Origin: WHSO01 sp050485485
GTDB lineage: Bacteria; Pseudomonadota; Alphaproteobacteria; SMXQ01
Direction of reading: 5' to 3'
NCBI GenBank assembly: GCA_050485485.1
Contig: JBJHBM010000032.1
Span: 1-23,117, forward strand
Length of the DNA stretch: 23,117 nucleotides
Positions 6,674 to 13,837 of the stretch are shown piece by piece. Under the pieces are notes generated by a model. That model was not told where the DNA came from and did no database searches. It worked only from the letters and a program-made list of their open reading frames with translations. The position numbers were made by a program, and so were the translations under genes. Position 1 is the stretch's first letter. Each line of letters begins with the position of its first letter.

Positions 6674-8653
6674 ATGTTCGAAGGGGTGTTCGAGGGGCTG
6701 CAAGGCATCCTCCAGGTGAAGACCATGCTGCTGATGGTGTTCGGCGTGACCATCGCGAGCTTCTTCGCGGCGGCGCCCGGGATCGGGGGGCTGCTGCTGC
6801 TGTCCCTCCTGATGCCGTTCGCGCTCACGCTGCAGCCCTACGAGTTCATCGCCCTCATCATCGGCGCGGCGACCGTCGGCAACACCGCCAACACCTTCAC
6901 CTCGGTCCTGGTGGGCGTGCCGGGCGGATCGGGCTCCCAGGCGACCATCCTCGACGGCTTCCCGATGGCCAAGAAGGGCGAGGCCAACCGCGCCTTCGGC
7001 GCGGCCTTCACCGCGTCCGCCGTGGGCGCCGTGATCGGGGCCGCCACCTTCATCGTCACGCTGCCGTTCTTCGAGCCGCTGGTGCTGTCGCTCGGCTCGC
7101 CCGAATTCTTCATGCTGGTGCTGTGGGGGCTGTCGGCGGTGTCGGTGCTGGGCGGCCGCGAGCCGGTGAAGGGACTGATCGGCGCGCTGATCGGCCTGTC
7201 CATCGCCCTGATCGGCACCGACGTGCGCACCGGCATCGAGCGCTTCACCTTCGGCACCTCCTATCTGGAATACAACATATCGGTGGTGCTGATCGCCATG
7301 GGCATCTTCGCGGTGCCGGAGATGTTCGACCTGATGGTGAGGCGCAGCCGCATCACCGAGGTCCAGTCGCTCGGCAGCGGCCTGTGGCAGGGCATCCTGG
7401 ACACCTTCAGGCACTGGTGGCTGGTGGTGCGCTGCTCGATGGTGGGCGTGTGGGTGGGCATCCTGCCCGGGCTCGGCTCGTCGGTCGCGGACTGGTTCGC
7501 CTATGCGCATGCGGTCCAGACCGAGAAGAACCGCGAAAACTTCGGCAAGGGCGACGTGCGCGGGGTACTGGCCCCGGAAAGCTCCAACAACGCGAAGGAG
7601 GGCGGCGACCTGATCCCGACCCTGCTGTTCGGCATCCCGGGCAGCACGTCGATGGCGATCATCCTGCTCGGATTCTACGCCGTCGGCATCCAGACCGGCG
7701 AGCCGATGCTGACCACCCAGCGGCCCTACATGTTCTCCATGATCTGGACGCTGGTGATCGCCAACTTCATGGCGACCGGTCTCGCGCTCGTCTTCGCGCG
7801 CCAGTTCTCCAAGGCCTGCCTGGTGCCCTACTACTACCTCGTGCCGGCGATCCTCGCCTTCATCTTCGTCGGCGCCTACTCGATCAACCTCGACCTCACC
7901 GACATCACCACGCTGATCGTGTTCTCCTGCATCGGAATCCTGATGAAGCGCTACGGCTGGCCGCGCCCGCCCGTATTGGTGGCGGTGGTGCTCGGCCCCC
8001 AGGTGCAGCAGTACCTGTGGCTGTCGGTGGACCGCTACGGCACGGAATGGCTCACCCATACCGGCGTCGTCATCCTGTTCCTGGTGATCGTGGCGACCGT
8101 CGCCTGGCCGATCTACCGTCAGCGGCGCGCGGGCCGGGAGGCGATGGACATGGACCTGACCCACGAGGTACGCCGCCCCATGGCGGCGGGCAGCCTGACG
8201 TTCGCGGCGGCGCTCGCGGGCATGTTCGGCTACATGGCGTGGCAGGCGACCCAGTGGGACCTGCGCGCCTCGATCGCGGTCTATTTCGTCGCCGTCCTCG
8301 GCCTCGCGCTGGCCACGCTGCAGCTCGCGCGCGACGGCTTCGCGATCGGGCGCGAGCGGCGCGGGCAGGGGGTGCGGATCACGCCCTACAGCGCCGACGA
8401 CCGGCGCCGGGAGCTGTCGGCGGCGGCCTGGATCGGCGGGCTGGTGGCGGGGCTGCTGCTGGTGGGATTCCACCTCACGTTCCTCGCCTACCCGCTGCTC
8501 TACGCCCACTACCAGGGCGGCAACTGGCGCAAGGGGCTGTGGACCGCGGTCGGCGCGGTGGCGCTGATCTGGTTCGTGTTCGACCTGATGCACGGGGCGA
8601 TCTGGCCGAAACCGCTCCTGACCGGCTTCATCTACGAGCGGCTCGGCATGTAG
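6674..8653 (+). CDS. Tripartite tricarboxylate transporter permease: TctA fused to a TctB-like domain
   Basis: Large membrane subunit of a TTT-family importer for carboxylates. Of 659 residues, about 1-490 are TctA: PGIGGLLLLSLLMPFAL (35-51), GVPGGSGSQATILDGFPMAKKG (81-102), and the second signature GILPGLGSSVADWFAYA (262-278) with GVLAPESSNNAKEGGDLIP (297-315) and LLFGIPGSTSMAII (317-330). TctA normally ends near 500 residues. Here a roughly 155-residue tail continues (about 505-659) with four predicted helices near 507-523, 532-551, 584-609 and 622-640, the size and helix number of the small subunit TctB. The start at 6674 has AAGGAG 5 bases upstream; the frame extends further back but that part is unlike a protein. 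No TctC receptor gene is adjacent, so the substrate is unknown. A terminator-like hairpin follows at 8723. Confidence 0.88.
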   Translation: MFEGVFEGLQGILQVKTMLLMVFGVTIASFFAAAPGIGGLLLLSLLMPFALTLQPYEFIALIIGAATVGNTANTFTSVLVGVPGGSGSQATILDGFPMAKKGEANRAFGAAFTASAVGAVIGAATFIVTLPFFEPLVLSLGSPEFFMLVLWGLSAVSVLGGREPVKGLIGALIGLSIALIGTDVRTGIERFTFGTSYLEYNISVVLIAMGIFAVPEMFDLMVRRSRITEVQSLGSGLWQGILDTFRHWWLVVRCSMVGVWVGILPGLGSSVADWFAYAHAVQTEKNRENFGKGDVRGVLAPESSNNAKEGGDLIPTLLFGIPGSTSMAIILLGFYAVGIQTGEPMLTTQRPYMFSMIWTLVIANFMATGLALVFARQFSKACLVPYYYLVPAILAFIFVGAYSINLDLTDITTLIVFSCIGILMKRYGWPRPPVLVAVVLGPQVQQYLWLSVDRYGTEWLTHTGVVILFLVIVATVAWPIYRQRRAGREAMDMDLTHEVRRPMAAGSLTFAAALAGMFGYMAWQATQWDLRASIAVYFVAVLGLALATLQLARDGFAIGRERRGQGVRITPYSADDRRRELSAAAWIGGLVAGLLLVGFHLTFLAYPLLYAHYQGGNWRKGLWTAVGAVALIWFVFDLMHGAIWPKPLLTGFIYERLGM

Positions 8654-8722
8654 GCCGGCACGGCGGCGCCTGCGCCCTCGGGGGCACCAAGTTACCTCGA
8701 TGTCACAAGGATGTGTTCAAAA

Positions 8723-8745
8723 GGGCACGTAGTGCCCAATTTTTG
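8723..8745 (+). terminator. Candidate rho-independent terminator after the tctAB fusion
   Basis: GGGCAC (8723-8728) pairs with GTGCCC (8732-8737) around a GTA loop and is followed by AATTTTTG. The stem is short (6 bp) but GC-rich, with a T-run just 3'. It lies 70 bases after the permease stop and before the GNAT gene. Confidence 0.55.
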
Positions 8746-8817
8746 CCAATTTTCGCGCGCACTTAGGGGTTGCGGACACGCCACGGTGGCATGGCCGCGG
8801 GGGGAAGTGACGCGCGT

Positions 8818-9315
8818 ATGTACGAAGTACGTCAACTGGCCGCTGCCGACGCGGCGGACTATCGCGAATTGAGGCTGGAGGCGCTGGAACGCCGTCCGGA
8901 CCTGTTCACGGCGTCCTATGCGGAGGACCAGGGCCTGCCGGTGGCCCGCCACGAGGGCGCCATCGCCCACAACATGATCTACGGCGGCTTCTCCCGCGGA
9001 CGCCTCGCGGGCGTGCTGGCGCTCGGCCGGCCGAGCTTCGTCAAGGCCCGCCACAAGGCCGTCATCCACGGCCTCTACGTCCGCGACGAGGCCTGGAACA
9101 CCGACCTCCCCGACGCGCTCATGACCGTCACGCTGCGCGGCCTCGGGGAAGAGATCGAGTGCCTCCACGCCCACGTCTCGGCCGAGGACAACAACGCGCT
9201 CCTGCTGTTCCGCCGCCACGGCTTCAGCACGGTCGGCACCGAGCCGCGCGCGCTCAAGCTCGACGGCCGCCACTACGTCGACCATTACCTGATGTGCCGC
9301 ATCTTCGCGCGCTGA
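8818..9315 (+). CDS. GNAT-like N-acetyltransferase domain protein with degenerate motif A
   Basis: The 165-residue protein folds by motif as a GNAT: N-terminal YEVRQLAAADAADYRELRLEAL, the central strand AVIHGLYVRDEAW, and motif B at 117-137 (HAHVSAEDNNALLLFRRHGF followed by STVG). In active enzymes the segment after the central strand reads roughly RGxGxG/A and holds the CoA pyrophosphate; here it is EAWNTDLPDALM, so that loop is not recognisable. The protein may bind acyl-CoA differently or be catalytically inactive. The start at ATG 8818 is favoured because family homology begins with MYEVRQL and GGGGAAG lies about 10 bases upstream; ATG at 8791 or TTG at 8770 would add 9 or 16 unconvincing residues. 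It stands between the tctAB fusion and the YhhQ-like gene, 76 bases before the latter. The substrate is unknown. Confidence 0.8.
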   Translation: MYEVRQLAAADAADYRELRLEALERRPDLFTASYAEDQGLPVARHEGAIAHNMIYGGFSRGRLAGVLALGRPSFVKARHKAVIHGLYVRDEAWNTDLPDALMTVTLRGLGEEIECLHAHVSAEDNNALLLFRRHGFSTVGTEPRALKLDGRHYVDHYLMCRIFAR

Positions 9316-9391
9316 GCCCGGGCGTCCCGTTCCCCGCGCCGCCGCCTTCTGCTACCGTGGCGCCCGCCAGGGACGGGAAGGGGGAAAGACG

Positions 9392-10168
9392 ATGACGGGC
9401 CAGGCGGCGAGCGACCACCCGGAGAGCGACCACGAGGGAATAGCGCCGGGCATCCGCGCCGAGCGCGCCTACGCCGTCCTGATGGCGGCCTTCGTCGTGA
9501 TGCTGGTGCTCACCAACATCATCGGCGTGAAGCTGTTCCTCGCCTTTCCGGAGGCGCTGCCGGGCGGCTTCTTCGGCGAACCGATCACGCTCACCACCGG
9601 GCTCATCACCTATCCGGTCACGTTCCTGCTCACCGACATCGTGTGCGAGGTCTACGGCCGGCGCCGCGCCAACCTCATGGTGATCGCGGGCTTCTTCATG
9701 AGCCTGGTCTCGCTCGCCATGATCCAGATCGCGCTCGCGCTGCCGGGCTCGCCGGTATGGGCGACCACCAATCCCGACTTCCCGACCGTGGCGGCGATGG
9801 AAAGCGCCTTCGCCTCCGTGTTCACGCTGCCCGGCGTTCTGATCTTCGCCTCGATGACCGCCTATCTCGTCGCGCAGCTCCTCGACGTGCGGCTGTTCCA
9901 TTTCTGGAAGGCCGTCACCGGCGGGCGCCACATGTGGCTGCGCAACAACGCCTCCACCATGACCAGCCAGCTCGTGGACACGATCATCGTGAACGGCATC
10001 TTCCTCGGCTTCGGCCTCGGCCTGCCATGGCTGGTGGTGGCCCAGATCATCTTCGCGAGCTACGTCTTCAAGGTGGCCCTCGCCGCCCTCGATACGCCCT
10101 TCATCTACGTGGGGGTCGCCTGGCTGCGCCACTACCTCGGCATCCGGCCGGCGGCGGCGCCCGCCTGA
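9392..10168 (+). CDS. yhhQ: Queuosine precursor transporter, YhhQ/VUT family
   Basis: Inner-membrane transporter for queuosine precursors (preQ0/preQ1 in E. coli YhhQ), used for tRNA queuosine modification. The 258 residues include a hydrophilic 25-residue N-terminus and about six helices. Family hallmarks are AVLMAAFVVMLVLTNIIGVKLF (28-49), LTTGLITYPVTFLLTDIVCE followed by VYGRRRA (67-93), and RNNASTMTSQLVDTIIVN (184-201). GGGAAGGGGGAAAGACG gives a strong ribosome binding site before ATG 9392. It lies 76 bases after the GNAT-like gene on the same strand, so co-transcription is possible. Queuosine biosynthesis genes are not present in the window, so whether it salvages or retrieves precursors is not known. 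Confidence 0.92.
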   Translation: MTGQAASDHPESDHEGIAPGIRAERAYAVLMAAFVVMLVLTNIIGVKLFLAFPEALPGGFFGEPITLTTGLITYPVTFLLTDIVCEVYGRRRANLMVIAGFFMSLVSLAMIQIALALPGSPVWATTNPDFPTVAAMESAFASVFTLPGVLIFASMTAYLVAQLLDVRLFHFWKAVTGGRHMWLRNNASTMTSQLVDTIIVNGIFLGFGLGLPWLVVAQIIFASYVFKVALAALDTPFIYVGVAWLRHYLGIRPAAAPA

Positions 10169-10196
10169 GGCCCCTCGAGGAAGAGAGGAGCGCCCC

Positions 10197-10253
10197 ATGG
10201 CCGGCAGGAAGTTCGACCTGTCCTATCCGGACGACGGCGTGCGCGCACCGTAA
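10197..10253 (+). CDS. Possible 18-residue micro-ORF overlapping the hydrolase gene end
   Basis: ATG to TAA encodes MAGRKFDLSYPDDGVRAP. A good Shine-Dalgarno sequence (GAGAGGAG at 10183-10190) lies at normal spacing, and it begins 28 bases after the yhhQ stop on the same strand. It overlaps by 31 bases the 3' end of the hydrolase gene on the opposite strand. It might be a true small protein, or the stranded 5' end of a gene lost by deletion. I recognise no family. Confidence is low because a single short ORF can arise by chance. Confidence 0.3.
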   Translation: MAGRKFDLSYPDDGVRAP

Positions 10254-10792
10254 CGCCGCATCGCGGCTTCATAGGCGACGTCGAAAGCCTCCTCGAGCCG
10301 GGCGTTGAGCCCGCGGCAGCCCGCCACCACCATCGCGCCCCAGTCCACGTAGGCCGCGATCTCGGCGTCGCTCTGCCCGTCCGGGCGGTGGGCGACGCGC
10401 TCGCGGATGTTGGAGGTCTTGTCGGCGATCTTGAGGAGCCTGGCCCGGTCCGACAGCTCCGGCGCGTGGTCCACCTGGCGCCGGCGCCGCGCCGCCTCGT
10501 CGAGGCCCGGCGGGTCGGTGACTTCCGCCACCACCGACGCGATCTCGGAACCGAACAGCGTGCGCAGCTCGGCCGGCGTGGTCTCGGTATCCTCCAGTGT
10601 GTCGTGGAGGATGCCCGCCGCCACCAGCACGGGGTCCGCGCCGTCGGTGGCGAAGGCCAGCAGGTTGGCGACTTCCGCGAGGTGGTTGATATAGGGTTCC
10701 CCGGACGCGCGCCGCGTCTGGCCGGCGTGGCGGGCGGCGGCGAAGGCGTAGGCGCGGGCGAGCAGGGCGACGGGCGTTTCGGTTGGGTTCAT
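10223..10792 (-). CDS. Stand-alone HD-domain (p)ppGpp hydrolase, MESH1-like
   Basis: A 189-residue single-domain protein with the Rel/Spo HD hydrolase fold and without synthetase, TGS or ACT domains. This is the size of MESH1 / small alarmone hydrolases, which remove pyrophosphate from (p)ppGpp using Mn2+. Metal and catalytic residues are in place: H22 in FAAARHAGQTRR, YINHLAEVANLL (34-45), H63-D64 with E67-D68 in ILHDTLEDT, and D124 in LLKIADKTSNIR. RRRRQVDHAP (102-111) also matches the family. KIADKTSN differs slightly from the usual KLADKLYN/RLHN. The start at 10792 (MNPTETPVALL) is where homology begins; the open frame continues upstream without similarity. It is divergent from the cupin gene at 10973. 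Activity on NADPH, known for human MESH1, is an alternative role. Confidence 0.88.
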   Translation of the reverse strand: MNPTETPVALLARAYAFAAARHAGQTRRASGEPYINHLAEVANLLAFATDGADPVLVAAGILHDTLEDTETTPAELRTLFGSEIASVVAEVTDPPGLDEAARRRRQVDHAPELSDRARLLKIADKTSNIRERVAHRPDGQSDAEIAAYVDWGAMVVAGCRGLNARLEEAFDVAYEAAMRRYGARTPSSG

Positions 10793-10972
10793 GGGCGCCA
10801 ATCTATCCCCTTGTCCCGGCGGCGCAAGGGGCGCGGGCTTCCCCGATTGCGCCCTTATGGGCGACGGCTGTAAACTGCGGACATGCCCGTGACAAGGCCC
10901 CTGAAAGGGGCGGAGCGGGGAGGAACAAGGCGGCGCGCCGCGCGCGGGCCGCACAACCCGTAAGGAGGCTCC

Positions 10973-11428
10973 ATGGCCATCGAAATCGTCGACGTGGTCG
11001 GCCTTGCGCACGAGCGCAAGAAGCGCAAGATCATCATGGACACGCGCAAGATGCACGCGTGGATGCACTATTATCCCAACCCGGGCGATCACGACGACCT
11101 GCATTGCCACCCGGGCGACCAGACCTTCACCTGCATGGAAGGCGAGTGCACCATGCACTTCCCCGACGGCGGCAAGGCGGTGATGAGGCCGGGCACGGTC
11201 GCGCTGATCGAGGGCGGGTCGTTCTATCGCCTGGAGAACACCGGCACCGGCCCGATGGTCATGCTGGGCACGCGCACCGGCCCGCACAGCGCCAACCAGC
11301 ACATCAACTACGAGACCGGCAAGGACTTCCTCGAGGTGCGCCGCAAGGTCGGCTCGCGCAGCGAGCGCGTCAACGGCTTCGTGAGCACCGACGAAATCCA
11401 GGCGGCCGAGGCCGACAAGAAGGCCTGA
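10973..11428 (+). CDS. Cupin-domain protein with atypical metal-site residues
   Basis: A 151-residue single-cupin protein, presumably cytoplasmic. Cupin motif 1 is seen at HCHPGDQTFTCMEGECTMHFPDG (44-66): His44 and His46 are kept, but the usual Glu is Gln50. Motif 2, usually IPPGVxHxxxN, reads IEGGSFYRLEN (79-89), placing Tyr85 where the third His normally sits. The metal set would therefore be His-His-Gln-Tyr, or the site may be empty. AAGGAGG at normal spacing before ATG 10973 gives a clear start. It has its own promoter region opposite the hydrolase gene and ends at a strong terminator. No reaction can be assigned; neighbours (aldolase-type protein and epimerase) hint at carbohydrate or carboxylate metabolism, but this is weak. 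Confidence 0.8.
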   Translation: MAIEIVDVVGLAHERKKRKIIMDTRKMHAWMHYYPNPGDHDDLHCHPGDQTFTCMEGECTMHFPDGGKAVMRPGTVALIEGGSFYRLENTGTGPMVMLGTRTGPHSANQHINYETGKDFLEVRRKVGSRSERVNGFVSTDEIQAAEADKKA

Positions 11429-11463
11429 GCCGCGTTCCCGTCACCTTGGGAAAAACGGCGGGA

Positions 11464-11495
11464 AAAACGGCGCCCCATGCGGCGCCGTTTTCTTT
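11464..11495. terminator. Bidirectional rho-independent terminator between cupin and aldolase-type genes
   Basis: An 11-base stem, AAAACGGCGCC (11464-11474) with GGCGCCGTTTT (11481-11491), encloses a CCATGC loop and is followed by TCTTTC. The A-run on the left serves as a T-tract on the minus strand, so it can stop both convergent genes (cupin ending at 11428, aldolase-type ending at 11506). The left arm is part of a perfect tandem 12-base duplication, GGAAAAACGGCG at 11449-11460 and 11461-11472. Confidence 0.85.
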
Positions 11496-11505
11496 CGTGG
11501 ACGCG

Positions 11506-12291
11506 TCAGTCCCGGAAGCTCGGGTCGGCGGCGTCCAGCATGTCGAGCAGGGCGCCCCATTCCGAATCGGGCCGCTCGTCGTTGCGCGGCCGGTTGGCCT
11601 GGGCGGCGGCATGGGCGACCACCTCCGGCGCCGGCAGCCGCAGCTTCGCGCCGCCGGCCATCGCCGCCACCTGCACCCGGCAGGCGGTCTCCAGCGAATA
11701 CATCCAGCGGAACGCGGTCCAGACCTGCGGCGCGCACACCAGGAGCCCGTGGTTGCGCAGCACCATCCAGTTGCGCGTGCCGAGGTCCGCCACCAGGCGG
11801 GCGCGCTCCTCGAGGTCGTCGGCGTAGCCTTCGTAGTCGTGATAGGCCATGTCGTGGGCGAAGCGCATCGACTTCTGGTTGACCGGCAGCAGCCCGCAGT
11901 CCATCGCGGAAACCGCCATGCCGGCGGTGGTGTGGGTGTGGATCACGCAGCCGACGTCGGGCCGCGCGGCCAGGATCGCCGAATGGATGACGTAGCCCGC
12001 CGGGTTCACGGTATGGGGCGTGTCGTCCACGATGCGGCCTTCGAGGTCGATCTTGACGAGGTCGGAGGCGCGGATCTGTCCGAACAGCCTGCCGCGCGGG
12101 TTGAGGAGGAACTGGTCGGCCGTGCCCGGCACGCGCGCCGAGATGTGGGTCGAGGTCTTGTCGTCCATGTCGTAATGGGCGATCAGGCGATAGCAGGCGG
12201 CGAGATGGACGCGCGTCTCGCGCTCGGCGCGGGCCGCCGCGCCGTCGTGTGCGGCGCGCGCGGCGCGGGTGATGGAAACCGGCGTTGCCAT
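11506..12291 (-). CDS. Class II aldolase/adducin family protein
   Basis: A 261-residue cytoplasmic protein of the class II aldolase/adducin fold, zinc-binding in relatives such as fuculose-1-phosphate aldolase. The metal histidines are present: H118 and H120 in CVIHTHTTAGMAVSA and H181 in LRNHGLLV. The segment that carries the catalytic Glu in true aldolases (SSE-type) reads NPAGYVIHSAI (96-106), as in the adducin-like branch, so a classical aldol cleavage role is doubtful. Other family marks are STHISARVPG (47-56), FLLNPRGRLF (61-70) and GLLPVNQKSMRF (133-144). The start at 12291 is supported by GGGAGG upstream on the minus strand. It is divergent from the epimerase gene (167 bases apart) and convergent with the cupin gene. 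Substrate unknown. Confidence 0.88.
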   Translation of the reverse strand: MATPVSITRAARAAHDGAAARAERETRVHLAACYRLIAHYDMDDKTSTHISARVPGTADQFLLNPRGRLFGQIRASDLVKIDLEGRIVDDTPHTVNPAGYVIHSAILAARPDVGCVIHTHTTAGMAVSAMDCGLLPVNQKSMRFAHDMAYHDYEGYADDLEERARLVADLGTRNWMVLRNHGLLVCAPQVWTAFRWMYSLETACRVQVAAMAGGAKLRLPAPEVVAHAAAQANRPRNDERPDSEWGALLDMLDAADPSFRD

Positions 12292-12314
12292 GGTGGCCTC
12301 CCTTGCCCGGGTTC

Positions 12315-12333
12315 CCGGCCGCCCGGCGGCCGG
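12315..12333. other. GC hairpin in the divergent aldolase/epimerase intergenic region
   Basis: Perfect 8-base arms CCGGCCGC (12315-12322) and GCGGCCGG (12326-12333) around a CCG loop, 24 bases upstream of the aldolase-type start. It could be an operator or an mRNA leader structure; no regulator is encoded next to it. Confidence 0.35.
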
Positions 12334-12458
12334 CTCGCGCGACTCTAGACCGCGCGTCGGGGCGCCTTCAACGCCGATTCGGCGGCCTCGGTTGCACCCC
12401 CGGCCGATCCGGGCTACCACGGAACCGCAGGACAAAAACAGGAGGGGCGCGACACGCC

Positions 12459-13403
12459 ATGACGACGCTGATCACGGGGGCGGGGCTGATCGGGACGTCC
12501 TTCGCCCAATGCGCGCTCGCGCGCGGCGAGAAGGTGGCGTTCTTCGACCCGGAACCGCGCCGCGACTTCATCCGGCTCAAGCTCGGCGAGGCCGGCGCGC
12601 CCTGCGTGCGCGGCGACGTGCGCAGCCTGCCCGACCTGGTCGCGGCCATCGACGCCCATGAGGCGACCACGGTGGTGCATACCGCCGGGATCATCGGCGG
12701 CAAGGTGGACGAGATGCTCTACGCCGCGCTGCAGGTGAACGTGCAGGGCACCATCAACGTGGCGGAGGCGGTGCGGCTCACCGGCGTCAAGCGGCTGGTC
12801 CACGTCTCGACCTTCGGCGTCTACGACATGCGGCGCGCGGTGCCGAAGGTGGTGCCGGAGGACTTCCACCGCGGTGCCGGCCGCGCCTACGGCAATTCCA
12901 AGGTGGCCAAGGAGCTTCTGCTCGAGGCCTACCAGGCGAAGTACGGCTTCGAGCTGGTCGGCATCCGTCCCGCCAACGTGTTCGGCAACGGCCATTTCTG
13001 GTCGGGCTCGGGAGGCGGCGAGAAGGTCCACGAGATGGTGCTGGCGGGGCTCGACGGCCGGCCGGCGCGCATCCCGGCGGGCCAGACCATGGCCAACGAA
13101 TACATCTACTGCAGGGACATCGGCGCGCTGGTGGACGCCGCCGCGACCGCGCCCGCGCCCGGGCAGCTTTGGTTCAACGGCGGCACCGGCCGGCTCACCG
13201 CCTTCGACGAGCTGGTGGCGTCGTTCCGCAAGCTGTTCCCGGGCTTCGCCTACGAGGTGCTGCCGGGCCGGAAGGGGCACGACCGCGATTCGGTGCTCGA
13301 CATCTCCCGGGCGAAGGAACGGCTCGGCTGGTCGCCGCGTTACGACATGGAAGCGGCGCTCGAAGACTACGTAGAGGAGGTCCGCACCCGCGGGCGCGCA
13401 TGA
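12459..13403 (+). CDS. NAD-dependent epimerase/dehydratase (extended SDR)
   Basis: A 314-residue extended short-chain dehydrogenase, the class of nucleotide-sugar epimerases and related enzymes. The Rossmann motif TGAGLIG is at 6-12, the acidic cofactor-binding position D30 is in VAFFDPE, the active-site Ser/Thr lie in LVHVSTFGVYD (113-123), and the catalytic Tyr144-x3-Lys148 is in RAYGNSKVAKE. The C-terminal half has RPANVFGNG (170-178) and the substrate-domain stretch ANEYIYCRDIGALVDAA. SKxRLGWSP near the end is typical of the family (here RAKERLGWSP). The start at 12459 is set by the Rossmann fold beginning at residue 3 and GGAGGGG upstream. It is followed after 4 bases by the YjbQ-family gene, so these form an operon, and it is divergent from the aldolase-type gene. 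The substrate is not determinable. Confidence 0.88.
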   Translation: MTTLITGAGLIGTSFAQCALARGEKVAFFDPEPRRDFIRLKLGEAGAPCVRGDVRSLPDLVAAIDAHEATTVVHTAGIIGGKVDEMLYAALQVNVQGTINVAEAVRLTGVKRLVHVSTFGVYDMRRAVPKVVPEDFHRGAGRAYGNSKVAKELLLEAYQAKYGFELVGIRPANVFGNGHFWSGSGGGEKVHEMVLAGLDGRPARIPAGQTMANEYIYCRDIGALVDAAATAPAPGQLWFNGGTGRLTAFDELVASFRKLFPGFAYEVLPGRKGHDRDSVLDISRAKERLGWSPRYDMEAALEDYVEEVRTRGRA

Positions 13404-13407
13404 CGCC

Positions 13408-13833
13408 ATGCCCATGAAGCAGTCCCAGACGCAGATCGTGCTCACGCCCGAGGCGCCGGGCCTGCACGAGTTCACCGGCGAGGTGCGCGACTGGGTGCGC
13501 GACGTGACGGGCGGCGACGGGCTGCTGACGCTGTTCGTGCGCCATACCTCGGCGTCGCTGCTGATCCAGGAGAACGCGGACCCCGACGTGCGGGCCGACC
13601 TCGCCGATTTCTTCCGCGGCCTCGCGGCGGAGGACGCGGCGGCCTACCGCCACGCGACGGAGGGGCCCGACGACATGCCCGCCCATATCCGCGCGGCCCT
13701 GACCCAGACCCATCTCTCGATCCCGGTGCGCTCGGGCAAGCCCACGCTCGGCACCTGGCAGGGCATCTACCTGTTCGAGCACCGCGCCCGGCCGGAGCCG
13801 CGCCGGGTCGCGCTGCACCTGCTCTACGATTGA
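13408..13833 (+). CDS. yjbQ: YjbQ family protein (UPF0047, secondary thiamine-phosphate synthase-like)
   Basis: A 141-residue single-domain protein. Conserved UPF0047 motifs are all present: FVRHTSASLLIQENADPDV (43-61), YRHATEGPDDMPAHIRAAL (80-98), HLSIPVRSGKPTLGTWQGIY (102-121) and LFEHRARPEPRRV (122-134). E. coli YjbQ has weak thiamine-phosphate synthase activity, so databases call it secondary thiamine-phosphate synthase; its main physiological role is unsettled. ATG 13408 is used; ATG 13414 would shorten it by two residues. It starts 4 bases after the epimerase stop and is presumably co-transcribed. It ends only 4 bases from the convergent TAXI protein gene with no visible terminator between. 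Confidence 0.92.
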   Translation: MPMKQSQTQIVLTPEAPGLHEFTGEVRDWVRDVTGGDGLLTLFVRHTSASLLIQENADPDVRADLADFFRGLAAEDAAAYRHATEGPDDMPAHIRAALTQTHLSIPVRSGKPTLGTWQGIYLFEHRARPEPRRVALHLLYD

Positions 13834-13837
13834 GGGC

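Noticed and set aside
6293..8593. A 766-codon minus-strand open frame opposite the tctAB fusion
   Set aside because: Low-complexity His/Arg/Gln/Asp composition and exact overlap with a clear membrane protein gene; it is a shadow.
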